A DNA stretch of 8,149 nt, from the NCBI GenBank assembly GCA_949127925.1, contig CASBQX010000037.1, positions 1 through 8,149 of the forward strand, read 5' to 3'. The notes beneath the pieces are model-generated. The model searched no databases. It had not been told where the DNA came from and saw only the letters and a program-made list of their open reading frames with translations. Below are positions 1 to 5,235 of this stretch, piece by piece. The DNA comes from Synechococcales cyanobacterium PMM_0002 (GTDB lineage: Bacteria; Cyanobacteriota; Cyanobacteriia; Elainellales; Elainellaceae). The translations under genes were made by a program, and so were the position numbers. The stretch's first letter is position 1. Every line of letters begins with the position of its first letter.

Positions 1-908
1 AGCTGAGGGAAGTGATGCTCGGCTGGCACTGGAATGGTGTTGGTGACAATCACCTCTTCAAACAGCCCAGCCGCCAGCCGCTCGCAGGCCGGAGGTGAAA
101 AGACAGCATGAGTCGCACAGGCATAGACCTGACGCGCCCCTTCTTCCCGCAGCAGGCGTGCCCCTTCACAAATTGTGCCAGCTGTGTCGATCATGTCATC
201 GACTAATACAGCCGTCTTACCCGCCACATCGCCAATCACATTCATCACTTCAGCAACGTTGTGAGCCTGACGGCGTTTATCGATAATGGCCAGAGGGGCG
301 TCATTGAGCTTTTTAGCAAACGCCCGCGCCCGCGCTACCCCACCCACATCAGGAGAAACCACCACAATATCGGAGAGCTGCTTGTTGGATAAATAGTCAA
401 TCAGAACGGGCGAAGAATAGACATGATCAAAGGGAATATCGAAGTAGCCTTGGATTTGAGCAGAGTGCAAATCCATTGCGAGCACTCGATTGGCACCTGC
501 TTGCGTAATTAAGTTGGCAACCAGCTTGGCCGTAATCGATTCTCGCCCTGCCGTCTTGCGATCGGCTCTAGCATAGCCATAGTAGGGAATGACAGCAGTA
601 ATCTGCCGCGCCGACGCCCGATGGCAGGCGTCAACCATGATCAACAATTCCATTAGGTGATCGTTAACCGGATAGCAGGTCGGCTGCACCAGATAAACAT
701 CACAGCCCCGAATCGACTCCTGGATCTGAACATAAATTTCGCCATCAGCAAACCGCTTGCGCACCATGGGACCGAGATCCATGCCCAAATAGCGGGCAAC
801 TTCTTGGGAAAGCTTGGTGTTAGCAGAGCCAGAGAAAAGCCGAAGGCGATTGTTATCGGAGATTTGGGGCAGAGGAGGCTGAAGAGCTAAAGTTGAAGAG
901 CGGATCAC
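1..908 (-). CDS. prs: Ribose-phosphate diphosphokinase (PRPP synthetase), 3' end cut by window edge
   Basis: The enzyme transfers pyrophosphate from ATP to ribose 5-phosphate to make PRPP, the cytoplasmic precursor of purines, pyrimidines, histidine, tryptophan and NAD. I translated the minus strand by hand: 302 codons are present and the frame is still open at base 1. The family is usually about 315-330 residues, so roughly the last 25-30 are missing. Visible motifs are FSGSAN (25-30), the ATP-binding region KRFADGEIYVQIQES (51-65), YYGYARADRK (109-118), the metal-binding stretch DLHSAQIQGYF (146-156) and the PRPP-binding loop VDDMIDTAGT (236-245). The start is GTG at 908: an in-frame TGA lies four codons upstream, and a GAGGA ribosome-binding site sits six bases before the GTG. 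The N-terminal residues before RLRLFSGSAN match the slightly extended form I recall from cyanobacteria. No operon partner is visible; the nearest same-strand gene, psb30, is 455 bp upstream. Confidence 0.97.
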   Translation of the reverse strand, partial: MIRSSTLALQPPLPQISDNNRLRLFSGSANTKLSQEVARYLGMDLGPMVRKRFADGEIYVQIQESIRGCDVYLVQPTCYPVNDHLMELLIMVDACHRASARQITAVIPYYGYARADRKTAGRESITAKLVANLITQAGANRVLAMDLHSAQIQGYFDIPFDHVYSSPVLIDYLSNKQLSDIVVVSPDVGGVARARAFAKKLNDAPLAIIDKRRQAHNVAEVMNVIGDVAGKTAVLVDDMIDTAGTICEGARLLREEGARQVYACATHAVFSPPACERLAAGLFEEVIVTNTIPVPAEHHFPQ

Positions 909-914
909 AACAGT

Positions 915-919
915 TCCTC
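915..919 (-). promoter_or_regulatory. Ribosome-binding site deciding the GTG start of prs
   Basis: GAGGA reads on the minus strand six bases before the GTG at 908. Together with the in-frame TGA at 918-920 it fixes GTG as the only sensible start. Confidence 0.7.
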
Positions 920-1176
920 AAAAATAGTCAACGCAATCTTATCATCTTCGAAAAAAACGACTGCTCGGTTTTCTCGAAGGTGTATGGAGATACAGGCAAA
1001 CTGTGAATGGGGTAGATGCGTAGATCAGAATCGAAAGAACGGTGGCTCAATCTTGCCGACCAAAAACGGCATTAGAAACCCTGAAGCCTAATAGTAAACT
1101 AGATGCTTTTCCCTTATTTTAAGTTCCAGAAGGCATAATCTCAGGCAGCTACTTTTAGACAGCTTTACTTAAGATT

Positions 1177-1189
1177 GCTCTTTAAGAGC
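1177..1189. repeat. 13-bp palindrome flanked by a 9-bp direct repeat
   Basis: GCTCTT and AAGAGC form a perfect inverted repeat around a single T. Identical TACTTTTAG copies lie 18 bp to the left (1150-1158) and directly after it (1191-1199). A one-base loop is poor for an RNA hairpin, so a dimeric protein site would fit better. The function is unknown; it lies about 270 bp upstream of the prs start. Confidence 0.35.
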
Positions 1190-1363
1190 GTACTTTTAGG
1201 AGAAATTTTTTAGAACTCGGCCTACAAAATCAAGGATAGTGCATGCTTCGGTGACCCTGCCTATACCTAAATAAGGATCTAGGATTCTAGGGGAGGCTGT
1301 CATCTATGCAAATACCTTTCACTATACCTTTGCGCACCGTGTTTGAGGCTAGGCTCAAAAGCT

Positions 1364-1483
1364 CTACAAGTCGCCGCCTCGAAATGCCAGTAGGAAAATG
1401 ACCACTGGGCCAGCGATCATGATCATTCCAACTAGCGTCAACTGTGCGATCGCTTCCCAATTCAAGCTGCTGATCAGTTCCAT
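1364..1483 (-). CDS. psb30: Photosystem II protein Psb30 (Ycf12)
   Basis: This is a small single-span subunit of the photosystem II core in the thylakoid membrane, where it sits at the periphery and supports stability of the complex. The minus strand gives a 39-residue frame beginning MELISSLNWEAIAQLTLVG and ending in TAG. One hydrophobic segment covers about residues 12-34. The signature is the C-terminal GPVVIFLLAFRGGDL (25-39), which matches the family's GP-x-VI-x-x-LA-x-RGG-x-L ending; the length also fits (family about 33-46). The ATG at 1483 is preceded by GAGGAA four bases upstream. A HIP1 octamer lies inside the gene (1446-1453). The gene stands alone, divergent from the cysteine-cluster gene at 1624 and 455 bp upstream of prs. 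It is short enough for automated gene callers to miss. Identification is from remembered family sequence, but the match is strong. Confidence 0.94.
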   Translation of the reverse strand: MELISSLNWEAIAQLTLVGMIMIAGPVVIFLLAFRGGDL

Positions 1484-1486
1484 TGC

Positions 1487-1492
1487 TTCCTC
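1487..1492 (-). promoter_or_regulatory. Ribosome-binding site of psb30
   Basis: GAGGAA on the minus strand lies three to four bases before the ATG at 1483, supporting this start for the very short frame. Confidence 0.7.
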
Positions 1493-1560
1493 AAGTCCAG
1501 TCTAGTAAATGTTTTTGCCGGGTCGAACCATTTATTTGCCTATTTTACCTAGGAAGGGGA

Positions 1561-1584
1561 CGCATTGATGCGGAAGTTTATAAA
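1561..1584 (+). promoter_or_regulatory. Candidate promoter with 12-bp inverted repeat upstream of the cysteine-cluster gene
   Basis: TATAAA at 1579-1584 is a good -10 hexamer, placing transcription start near 1591 and leaving a leader of about 33 bases before the ATG at 1624. No recognisable -35 lies at the right distance. A perfect inverted repeat, CGCAT-TG-ATGCG (1561-1572), occupies the space where a -35/-10 spacer would be. That arrangement would suit a dimeric regulator. Because psb30 runs the other way from 1483, a protein bound here could affect both genes. This is inference from spacing and symmetry only. Confidence 0.35.
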
Positions 1585-1623
1585 AGATGACGATATGGTG
1601 GAGGTAGTATTTGGAGCAATGAT

Positions 1624-1974
1624 ATGGCAACGTGGCGTTGTGTAAAGCAGTGCGGTGCCTGCTGTAATCTTGACCCGGCAGAGCGTCCCGATTTGGGTCT
1701 ATACCTTTCTGCCCCAGAACTGGATCTGTATCTCAGTTTGGTGGGAGAGAACGGCTGGTGTGTGAATTTTGATGCAGAGACGCGAGAATGCCGGATTTAT
1801 GCCGATCGCCCTCGGTTTTGCCGCGTGGAAACTGATATTTTCCAAGAAATGTATAGGATTGAAGCCCATGAGGTGAATGAGTTTGCGATCGCCTGCTGTC
1901 AGGAGCAAATTGAGGGCGTCTATGGCGATCGCAGTCTGGAAATGATTCGGTTTGATCAAGCGGTCGGGATTTAA
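1624..1974 (+). CDS. YkgJ-family cysteine-cluster (CxxCxxCC, zinc/iron-chelating) protein
   Basis: The 116-residue protein belongs to the YkgJ/UPF0153 type of small proteins proposed to bind zinc, iron or an Fe-S cluster; no reaction is established for the family as far as I know. Nine cysteines are visible: C6, C10, C13 and C14 in the leading motif CVKQCGACC, C46 in GWC, C56 in ECRIY, C66 in RPRFCR, and C91-C92. The spacing GWC-x-x-F-x9-C-x-IY-x-x-RP-x-FCR is the diagnostic core. No signal peptide or membrane segment is evident, so it is likely cytoplasmic. The ATG at 1624 has GGAG seven bases upstream, and an in-frame TGA at 1588 limits upward extension; a nearer ATG at 1619 is out of frame. 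It is convergent with ftsH and divergent from psb30. Two HIP1 octamers lie in the gene (1885-1892, 1925-1932). The family call is firm; the function is open. Confidence 0.93.
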   Translation: MATWRCVKQCGACCNLDPAERPDLGLYLSAPELDLYLSLVGENGWCVNFDAETRECRIYADRPRFCRVETDIFQEMYRIEAHEVNEFAIACCQEQIEGVYGDRSLEMIRFDQAVGI

Positions 1975-2001
1975 GTCAATTTAGCCAATCGGCAACACAC
2001 T

Positions 2002-2031
2002 AGAAGCCCGCCTGTGAACAGGCGGGCTTCT
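2002..2031. terminator. GC-rich hairpin between convergent genes, likely bidirectional terminator
   Basis: AGAAGCCCGCCTG (2002-2014) pairs perfectly with CAGGCGGGCTTCT (2019-2031) around a TGAA loop, a 13-bp stem that is almost identical in both directions. It lies 28 bp past the cysteine-cluster stop and 58 bp past the ftsH stop, where a shared terminator is expected. Neither side has a run of T, so termination would rest on stem strength or other factors; it could instead serve as a 3' stabilising structure. Confidence 0.75.
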
Positions 2032-2089
2032 GGGATTCTAGGAACGGGGATCGTGAAAACTGCTGTGCAGCTAGGAAAAATGCAGCCGT

Positions 2090-3928
2090 CTATGCAATCG
2101 ACGCCATCTTCACATCACTGGTAGCGAGCAACTCTTGCAGCTCTTCTGAGTCAACCGTTTCGCGCTCGACCAGCATAGCTGCCAGGTTTTCTAACACTAA
2201 GCGGTTTTCGGTCAGTACCGACTTGGCGCGACGGTAGGCTTGATCAACCAAGTTGCGAACCTCGTCGTCAATGGCAGCAGCTGTTTCTTCAGAGAAATCG
2301 CGCTCGGCTGCAATGTCGCGACCCAAGAACATGTTGCCCTGTGCCCGACCCAACGCTACAGGGCCAAGGCGATCGCTCATGCCAAAGCGAGTCACCATTT
2401 GTCGTGCCACTCGGGCTACCTGCTGCAAGTCATTGGAAGCGCCCGTGGTTACTTCCTCTTCCCCAAAGATAATCTCTTCAGCGATGCGACCACCGAGGGC
2501 GACAGCCATCTGGTTTTGCAAGTAAGAACGAGAGTAGAGTCCAGAATCCATCCGCTCCTCGCTGGGGGTGAACCAGGTCAAACCGCCAGCGCGGCCACGG
2601 GGGATGATGCTGATTTTTTGCACGGGGTCATAGTCGGGCATCAATGCACCCACTAAGGCGTGACCAGCTTCGTGGTATGCCACCAGCGATTTACGCTTCT
2701 CGCTCATGACGCGATCTTTCTTCTCAGGGCCGGCCAAAACGCGATCGATCGCATCGTTGACTTCATCCATCGAAATTTCAGTCAAGTTACGGCGAGCCGC
2801 CAAAATAGCGGCCTCGTTCAACAAGTTGGCCAGGTCGGCTCCGGTGAAGCCCGGTGTCCGACGGGCAATTTTCTCCAAATCTACGTCCTTCGCCATGGTT
2901 TTACCACGAGCGTGGACGTTGAGGATCTCTAGACGACCCGCATAGTCAGGGCGATCGACTACCACTTGACGGTCAAATCGACCGGGACGCAGTAGCGCAG
3001 CGTCTAGCACATCGGGGCGGTTGGTGGCCGCAATCAGGATGATTCCAGTGTTGCCTTCAAACCCGTCCATCTCGGTTAGTAGCTGGTTCAGCGTTTGCTC
3101 TCGCTCATCGTTGCCGCCGCCGAGACCTGCGCCCCGCTGGCGACCAACTGCATCAATTTCGTCGATAAATACGATACAGGGCGCGTTAGCCTTGGCTTGT
3201 TCGAACAAGTCGCGGACTCGCGATGCCCCAACACCCACAAACATTTCGACAAACTCTGAACCGGAGATGGAGAAGAAAGGCACACCTGCTTCACCCGCAA
3301 CCGCCTTGGCTAGCAGCGTTTTCCCAGTACCTGGAGGGCCGACCAACAGCACACCCTTAGGGATTTTTGCCCCCACTGCGGTGAAGCGATCGGCATTTTT
3401 CAAGAAGTCTACGACTTCAGCCAGCTCTAACTTAGCCTGGTCAATGCCCGCTACGTCCCCGAAGGTGACTTGGGTTTGCGGCTCCATCTGCACCCGAGCC
3501 TTGGACTTGCCAAAGTTCATGGCCTGACTGCCCGGACCATTTTGAGCACGGCGGAGAACGAAAAACAGCACCACCAGTAACAAGAAGGGGATCAAAAGGG
3601 TGCTGAGAACCCGTGCCCACACATTGTCGTCTGCCTGGGGCGAAACAGAAATGTCTACCTTGTTGGTGGTCAAGATATCGAGCAGTTCGGGGTCGCTGGG
3701 CAGATTAACGGTGGCTTTTTTGCCATCTTCTTGGTAAACCAAAGCCCGAGTCCGATCGGCACTGATTGTGACTTTGGCAACGTTGCTTTGCTCAACTTCC
3801 CGAATAAACTGGCTGTAGCGCCAGGAATCTACATCTTGAGGCTGTCTATCAAGTAGGGCAGTTGCTAAGAATACAACTACCACCACCAAAAGGGCATACA
3901 GCCCTGCATTTCTCCATCGCTTATTCAC
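2090..3928 (-). CDS. ftsH: ATP-dependent zinc metalloprotease FtsH, FtsH3-like
   Basis: FtsH is a membrane-anchored hexameric AAA+ protease that extracts and degrades damaged or unneeded membrane proteins. In cyanobacteria FtsH3-type subunits pair with FtsH2 for photosystem II (D1) repair, or with FtsH1 for essential functions. The 612-residue protein is full length. In order: transmembrane segment 1 (about 8-26), a lumenal/periplasmic part, transmembrane segment 2 (about 107-125), Walker A GPPGTGKT (197-204), pore loop FVG (230-232), Walker B VFIDEID (253-259), the second region of homology NRPDVLDAALLRPGRFDR (303-320), the zinc site HEAGH (419-423) and the likely third ligand D500. The N-terminus MNKRWRNAGLYALL closely resembles Synechocystis FtsH3 (Slr1604) from memory, which is why I favour FtsH3. 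The start is GTG at 3928, with GGAGGAAA seven bases upstream. It has no co-directional partner close by; 394 bp separate it from the upstream gene, so it probably has its own promoter. Confidence 0.98.
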   Translation of the reverse strand: MNKRWRNAGLYALLVVVVVFLATALLDRQPQDVDSWRYSQFIREVEQSNVAKVTISADRTRALVYQEDGKKATVNLPSDPELLDILTTNKVDISVSPQADDNVWARVLSTLLIPFLLLVVLFFVLRRAQNGPGSQAMNFGKSKARVQMEPQTQVTFGDVAGIDQAKLELAEVVDFLKNADRFTAVGAKIPKGVLLVGPPGTGKTLLAKAVAGEAGVPFFSISGSEFVEMFVGVGASRVRDLFEQAKANAPCIVFIDEIDAVGRQRGAGLGGGNDEREQTLNQLLTEMDGFEGNTGIILIAATNRPDVLDAALLRPGRFDRQVVVDRPDYAGRLEILNVHARGKTMAKDVDLEKIARRTPGFTGADLANLLNEAAILAARRNLTEISMDEVNDAIDRVLAGPEKKDRVMSEKRKSLVAYHEAGHALVGALMPDYDPVQKISIIPRGRAGGLTWFTPSEERMDSGLYSRSYLQNQMAVALGGRIAEEIIFGEEEVTTGASNDLQQVARVARQMVTRFGMSDRLGPVALGRAQGNMFLGRDIAAERDFSEETAAAIDDEVRNLVDQAYRRAKSVLTENRLVLENLAAMLVERETVDSEELQELLATSDVKMASIA

Positions 3929-3935
3929 TGAGGCG

Positions 3936-3943
3936 TTTCCTCC
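3936..3943 (-). promoter_or_regulatory. Strong ribosome-binding site for the GTG start of ftsH
   Basis: GGAGGAAA on the minus strand ends seven bases before the GTG at 3928. It is the strongest Shine-Dalgarno in the window and supports GTG initiation. Confidence 0.8.
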
Positions 3944-3969
3944 AAATACGTTTTTCGCGCCAAGGCAAC

Positions 3970-4016
3970 AGACCTAGGGTCTACCCTGCTGAACCGATAG
4001 GCATTGCCGTTGGCAA
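3970..4016 (-). other. Two small inverted repeats in the presumed ftsH leader
   Basis: AGACC-TAG-GGTCT (3970-3982) and TTGCC-GTT-GGCAA (4004-4016) are perfect five-base stems with three-base loops. Both lie between the candidate -10 (4035-4040) and the ribosome-binding site, so they would be in the ftsH messenger leader if that promoter is real. Stems this short may be chance. Confidence 0.3.
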
Positions 4017-4034
4017 AACCTATCTCATGCTGGG

Positions 4035-4040
4035 TGTATA
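4035..4040 (-). promoter_or_regulatory. Possible -10 element for ftsH
   Basis: TATACA reads on the minus strand in an AT-rich stretch about 107 bases ahead of the GTG. The sequence 17 bases farther upstream (GATTTT) is a poor -35, so this is only a candidate; it would give a leader of about 100 bases. Confidence 0.25.
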
Positions 4041-4160
4041 AAGATCTAGCTTATTTCAAAATCTTAATTGTTAACTAATATTAACCTACTTTCATAAAGC
4101 CTGTCATATCTCTAACCTTCTAGCTGATATTTAGCTCTCATTTGAATTAGATACATGATC

Positions 4161-4190
4161 AGCTCTATATCCTGAAGCTGTATATCCTAA
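4161..4190. repeat. 15-bp tandem duplication
   Basis: Two adjacent 15-base units, AGCTCTATATCCTGA (4161-4175) and AGCTGTATATCCTAA (4176-4190), agree at 13 of 15 positions. They lie in AT-rich non-coding DNA upstream of ftsH. Their role is unknown. Confidence 0.75.
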
Positions 4191-4221
4191 ATTATAACGT
4201 CATGCTATTAACTCGATGCGG

Positions 4222-4272
4222 GTGTCCCAGTTGAGCAGATGTCCCGGTTGAACAGGTGCCCCAGTTGAACAC
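4222..4272. repeat. Three tandem copies of a 17-bp repeat
   Basis: Units are GTGTCCCAGTTGAGCAG (4222-4238), ATGTCCCGGTTGAACAG (4239-4255) and GTGCCCCAGTTGAACAC (4256-4272), with the core TCCC-R-GTTGA-R-CA nearly constant. The 17-base period is not a multiple of three and no real gene covers it, so it is non-coding. It lies about 50 bp past the stop of the 4323-5102 gene. Short tandem arrays of this kind are common between cyanobacterial genes; the function is unknown. Confidence 0.85.
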
Positions 4273-4281
4273 TAGAACGAT

Positions 4282-4307
4282 TGACGCCACGGATCTGCTC
4301 TGCGTCA
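4282..4307 (-). terminator. Weak hairpin after the 4323-5102 gene
   Basis: TGACGC (4282-4287) and GCGTCA (4302-4307) form a perfect six-base stem around 14 bases, beginning 16 bases past the TAG on the minus strand. There is no T run, and the large loop weakens it, so this is only a possible terminator. Confidence 0.25.
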
Positions 4308-4322
4308 GCACCCCATCTATAT

Positions 4323-5102
4323 CTAGTCTTGAGTCGGTGGCCTGAGTTGATAGGTGCCATCTGGATTGGGAATGACGCTGCCTCCCATCTGGCGAATCCG
4401 GTCAACAGCATGGTTTCGAGTTTTATCATCTGGAGCGTTGTTGAGCACCATAGTCCAGGCAAAAAATTGAGCATACTTACTATTGGGATTGCTGGCTAAG
4501 AACGCAGCTGTTTGGCGAGAAAGCGGGGCACTCGCCCTGCCTTCGGGTGTTCCAGATGCGTCTGCCCACTCGGCGGCAGTGGTAAACGATTGACGGGCGG
4601 CTTGAGCATCTCCTAAAAACAAAAGTTCATCGATGCCTCGGCTGCGCCAGACATAGTAGGAGCCTTGAGGTACAGTTGGAGTCAAGGACTCTAGCCCTTT
4701 GGCGGTGATGGCGACTGAGCGTTCTGGGAGTCCGGCGTAGAGTGAGCTGCTAGTCGAGAGAAAGGTGTAGGTCGCAAGAAACCGAGGGTCGTGCTTTAAA
4801 ACCACCTCAAAGTAATCTGGGCTGAGGCTGTAGTCGGTTCGTTCTCTGGCTTGAGAGTCGCCGAAGTATTGTAAAAAGTTGAGGAACGTCCAATCGGCAA
4901 TGAGGTTCTCAAAGCCAAAGGCAGGCAACATTTGGAGTAAATTTAAGCGGGCTTTTTCAGTTTCCAAATCGCCCCGAATGCTAGCAATAGGAGCAGTTTG
5001 GCTGCGGGTTTTGAGCCGTTGCAGTTGAGGCACCTGTAGTAACGCGATCGCCCCCACACTAGTCGCGATCGCCAGCATAGTTCCGAGTAAAGACTTGTTC
5101 AT
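4323..5102 (-). CDS. Conserved-type protein of unknown function, membrane-anchored, TPR-like
   Basis: I do not recognise a named family; it resembles hypothetical proteins seen in cyanobacteria. The 259-residue product starts MNKSLLGTMLAIATSVG. It has one hydrophobic segment (about 5-24) followed by basic residues, which reads as a signal anchor or uncleaved signal peptide, so most of the chain should lie on the outer or lumenal side. The rest is largely helical. PERSVAITAKGLE (126-138) and GDAQAARQSFTTAAEWA (164-180) look like tetratricopeptide helices, and the aromatic-rich stretch ENLIADWTFLNFLQYFGD (65-82) is distinctive. I chose ATG at 5102 because the hydrophobic segment follows at once. 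The frame could run up to 5303, but that would overlap the divergent glycosyltransferase gene. No good Shine-Dalgarno is visible; a GTG at 5117 is an alternative start. It is divergent from the 5236 gene with 133 bp between them. Confidence 0.85.
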   Translation of the reverse strand: MNKSLLGTMLAIATSVGAIALLQVPQLQRLKTRSQTAPIASIRGDLETEKARLNLLQMLPAFGFENLIADWTFLNFLQYFGDSQARERTDYSLSPDYFEVVLKHDPRFLATYTFLSTSSSLYAGLPERSVAITAKGLESLTPTVPQGSYYVWRSRGIDELLFLGDAQAARQSFTTAAEWADASGTPEGRASAPLSRQTAAFLASNPNSKYAQFFAWTMVLNNAPDDKTRNHAVDRIRQMGGSVIPNPDGTYQLRPPTQD

Positions 5103-5235
5103 AGGATATTTGATCACAGATCCACACGGGATTACATCGCAACCGACTTTAAGATGGGAAAGAACGGCTGGCTGACCCAGTAACTTGAGCACATTTTCTG
5201 CTTCTATGCTTCCTTCCCAAGCCACCCCCCACGTC
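5103..5235. promoter_or_regulatory. Divergent intergenic region for the 4323-5102 and 5236 genes
   Basis: The 133 bp between two outward-reading genes must hold both start regions unless transcription enters from farther away. I find no hexamer pair with correct spacing on either strand and no clear ribosome-binding site for either gene. An in-frame ATG at 5206 could extend the glycosyltransferase by ten residues; an in-frame TGA at 5173 bars anything longer. Confidence 0.4.

Larger units (their letters stand above)
909..1363. other. Intergenic region between psb30 and prs, no convincing gene
   Basis: About 455 bp separate psb30 from prs, both on the minus strand, so this should hold the psb30 3' end and the prs promoter. 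I see no gene I can support and no clear -35/-10 pair. Small structures are present: a 13-bp perfect palindrome at 1177-1189 (GCTCTT-T-AAGAGC), flanked by two copies of TACTTTTAG at 1150-1158 and 1191-1199, and a weak inverted repeat TTTGAG/CTCAAA at 1342-1359 just past the psb30 stop. Two short plus-strand frames (984-1091, 35 codons; 1306-1401, 31 codons) have purine-rich sequence upstream but nothing recognisable in the protein. Confidence 0.6.
3929..4322. other. ftsH upstream region, AT-rich with short repeats
   Basis: These 394 bp lie between the ftsH start and the stop of the upstream minus-strand gene and contain no supportable gene. Nearest ftsH are two small hairpins (3970-3982 and 4004-4016). 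Bases 4020-4200 are strongly AT-rich. They include a possible -10 TATACA on the minus strand (4040-4035) without a good -35, and an inverted repeat GTTAA/TTAAC around six bases at 4070-4085. Farther out are a 15-bp tandem duplication (4161-4190), three 17-bp repeats (4222-4272) and an inverted repeat at 4282-4307. Confidence 0.6.

Noticed and set aside
984..1091. 35-codon plus-strand frame in the psb30-prs gap
   Set aside because: It has a GAAGG-like site upstream but an unrecognisable, low-hydrophobicity product, and nothing else supports it; frames this short are expected by chance.
1342..1359. TTTGAG/CTCAAA inverted repeat as psb30 terminator
   Set aside because: A six-base AT-rich stem with no T run is too weak to call a terminator.
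1306..1401. 31-codon plus-strand frame with GGGGAGG upstream
   Set aside because: It runs antisense into psb30, which is clearly the real gene there, and its product is unrecognisable.
2240..3527. Several plus-strand frames of 79-168 codons
   Set aside because: All are antisense shadows of ftsH, which has every expected motif on the minus strand.
4037..4085. Possible NtcA-type site (GTA-N8-TAC) ahead of ftsH
   Set aside because: The GTA at 4037 is not followed by TAC at the required spacing.
4208..4474. 88-codon minus-strand frame across the 17-bp repeats
   Set aside because: It lies in another frame over the end of the 4323-5102 gene, and its C-terminus is merely a translation of the non-coding repeats.
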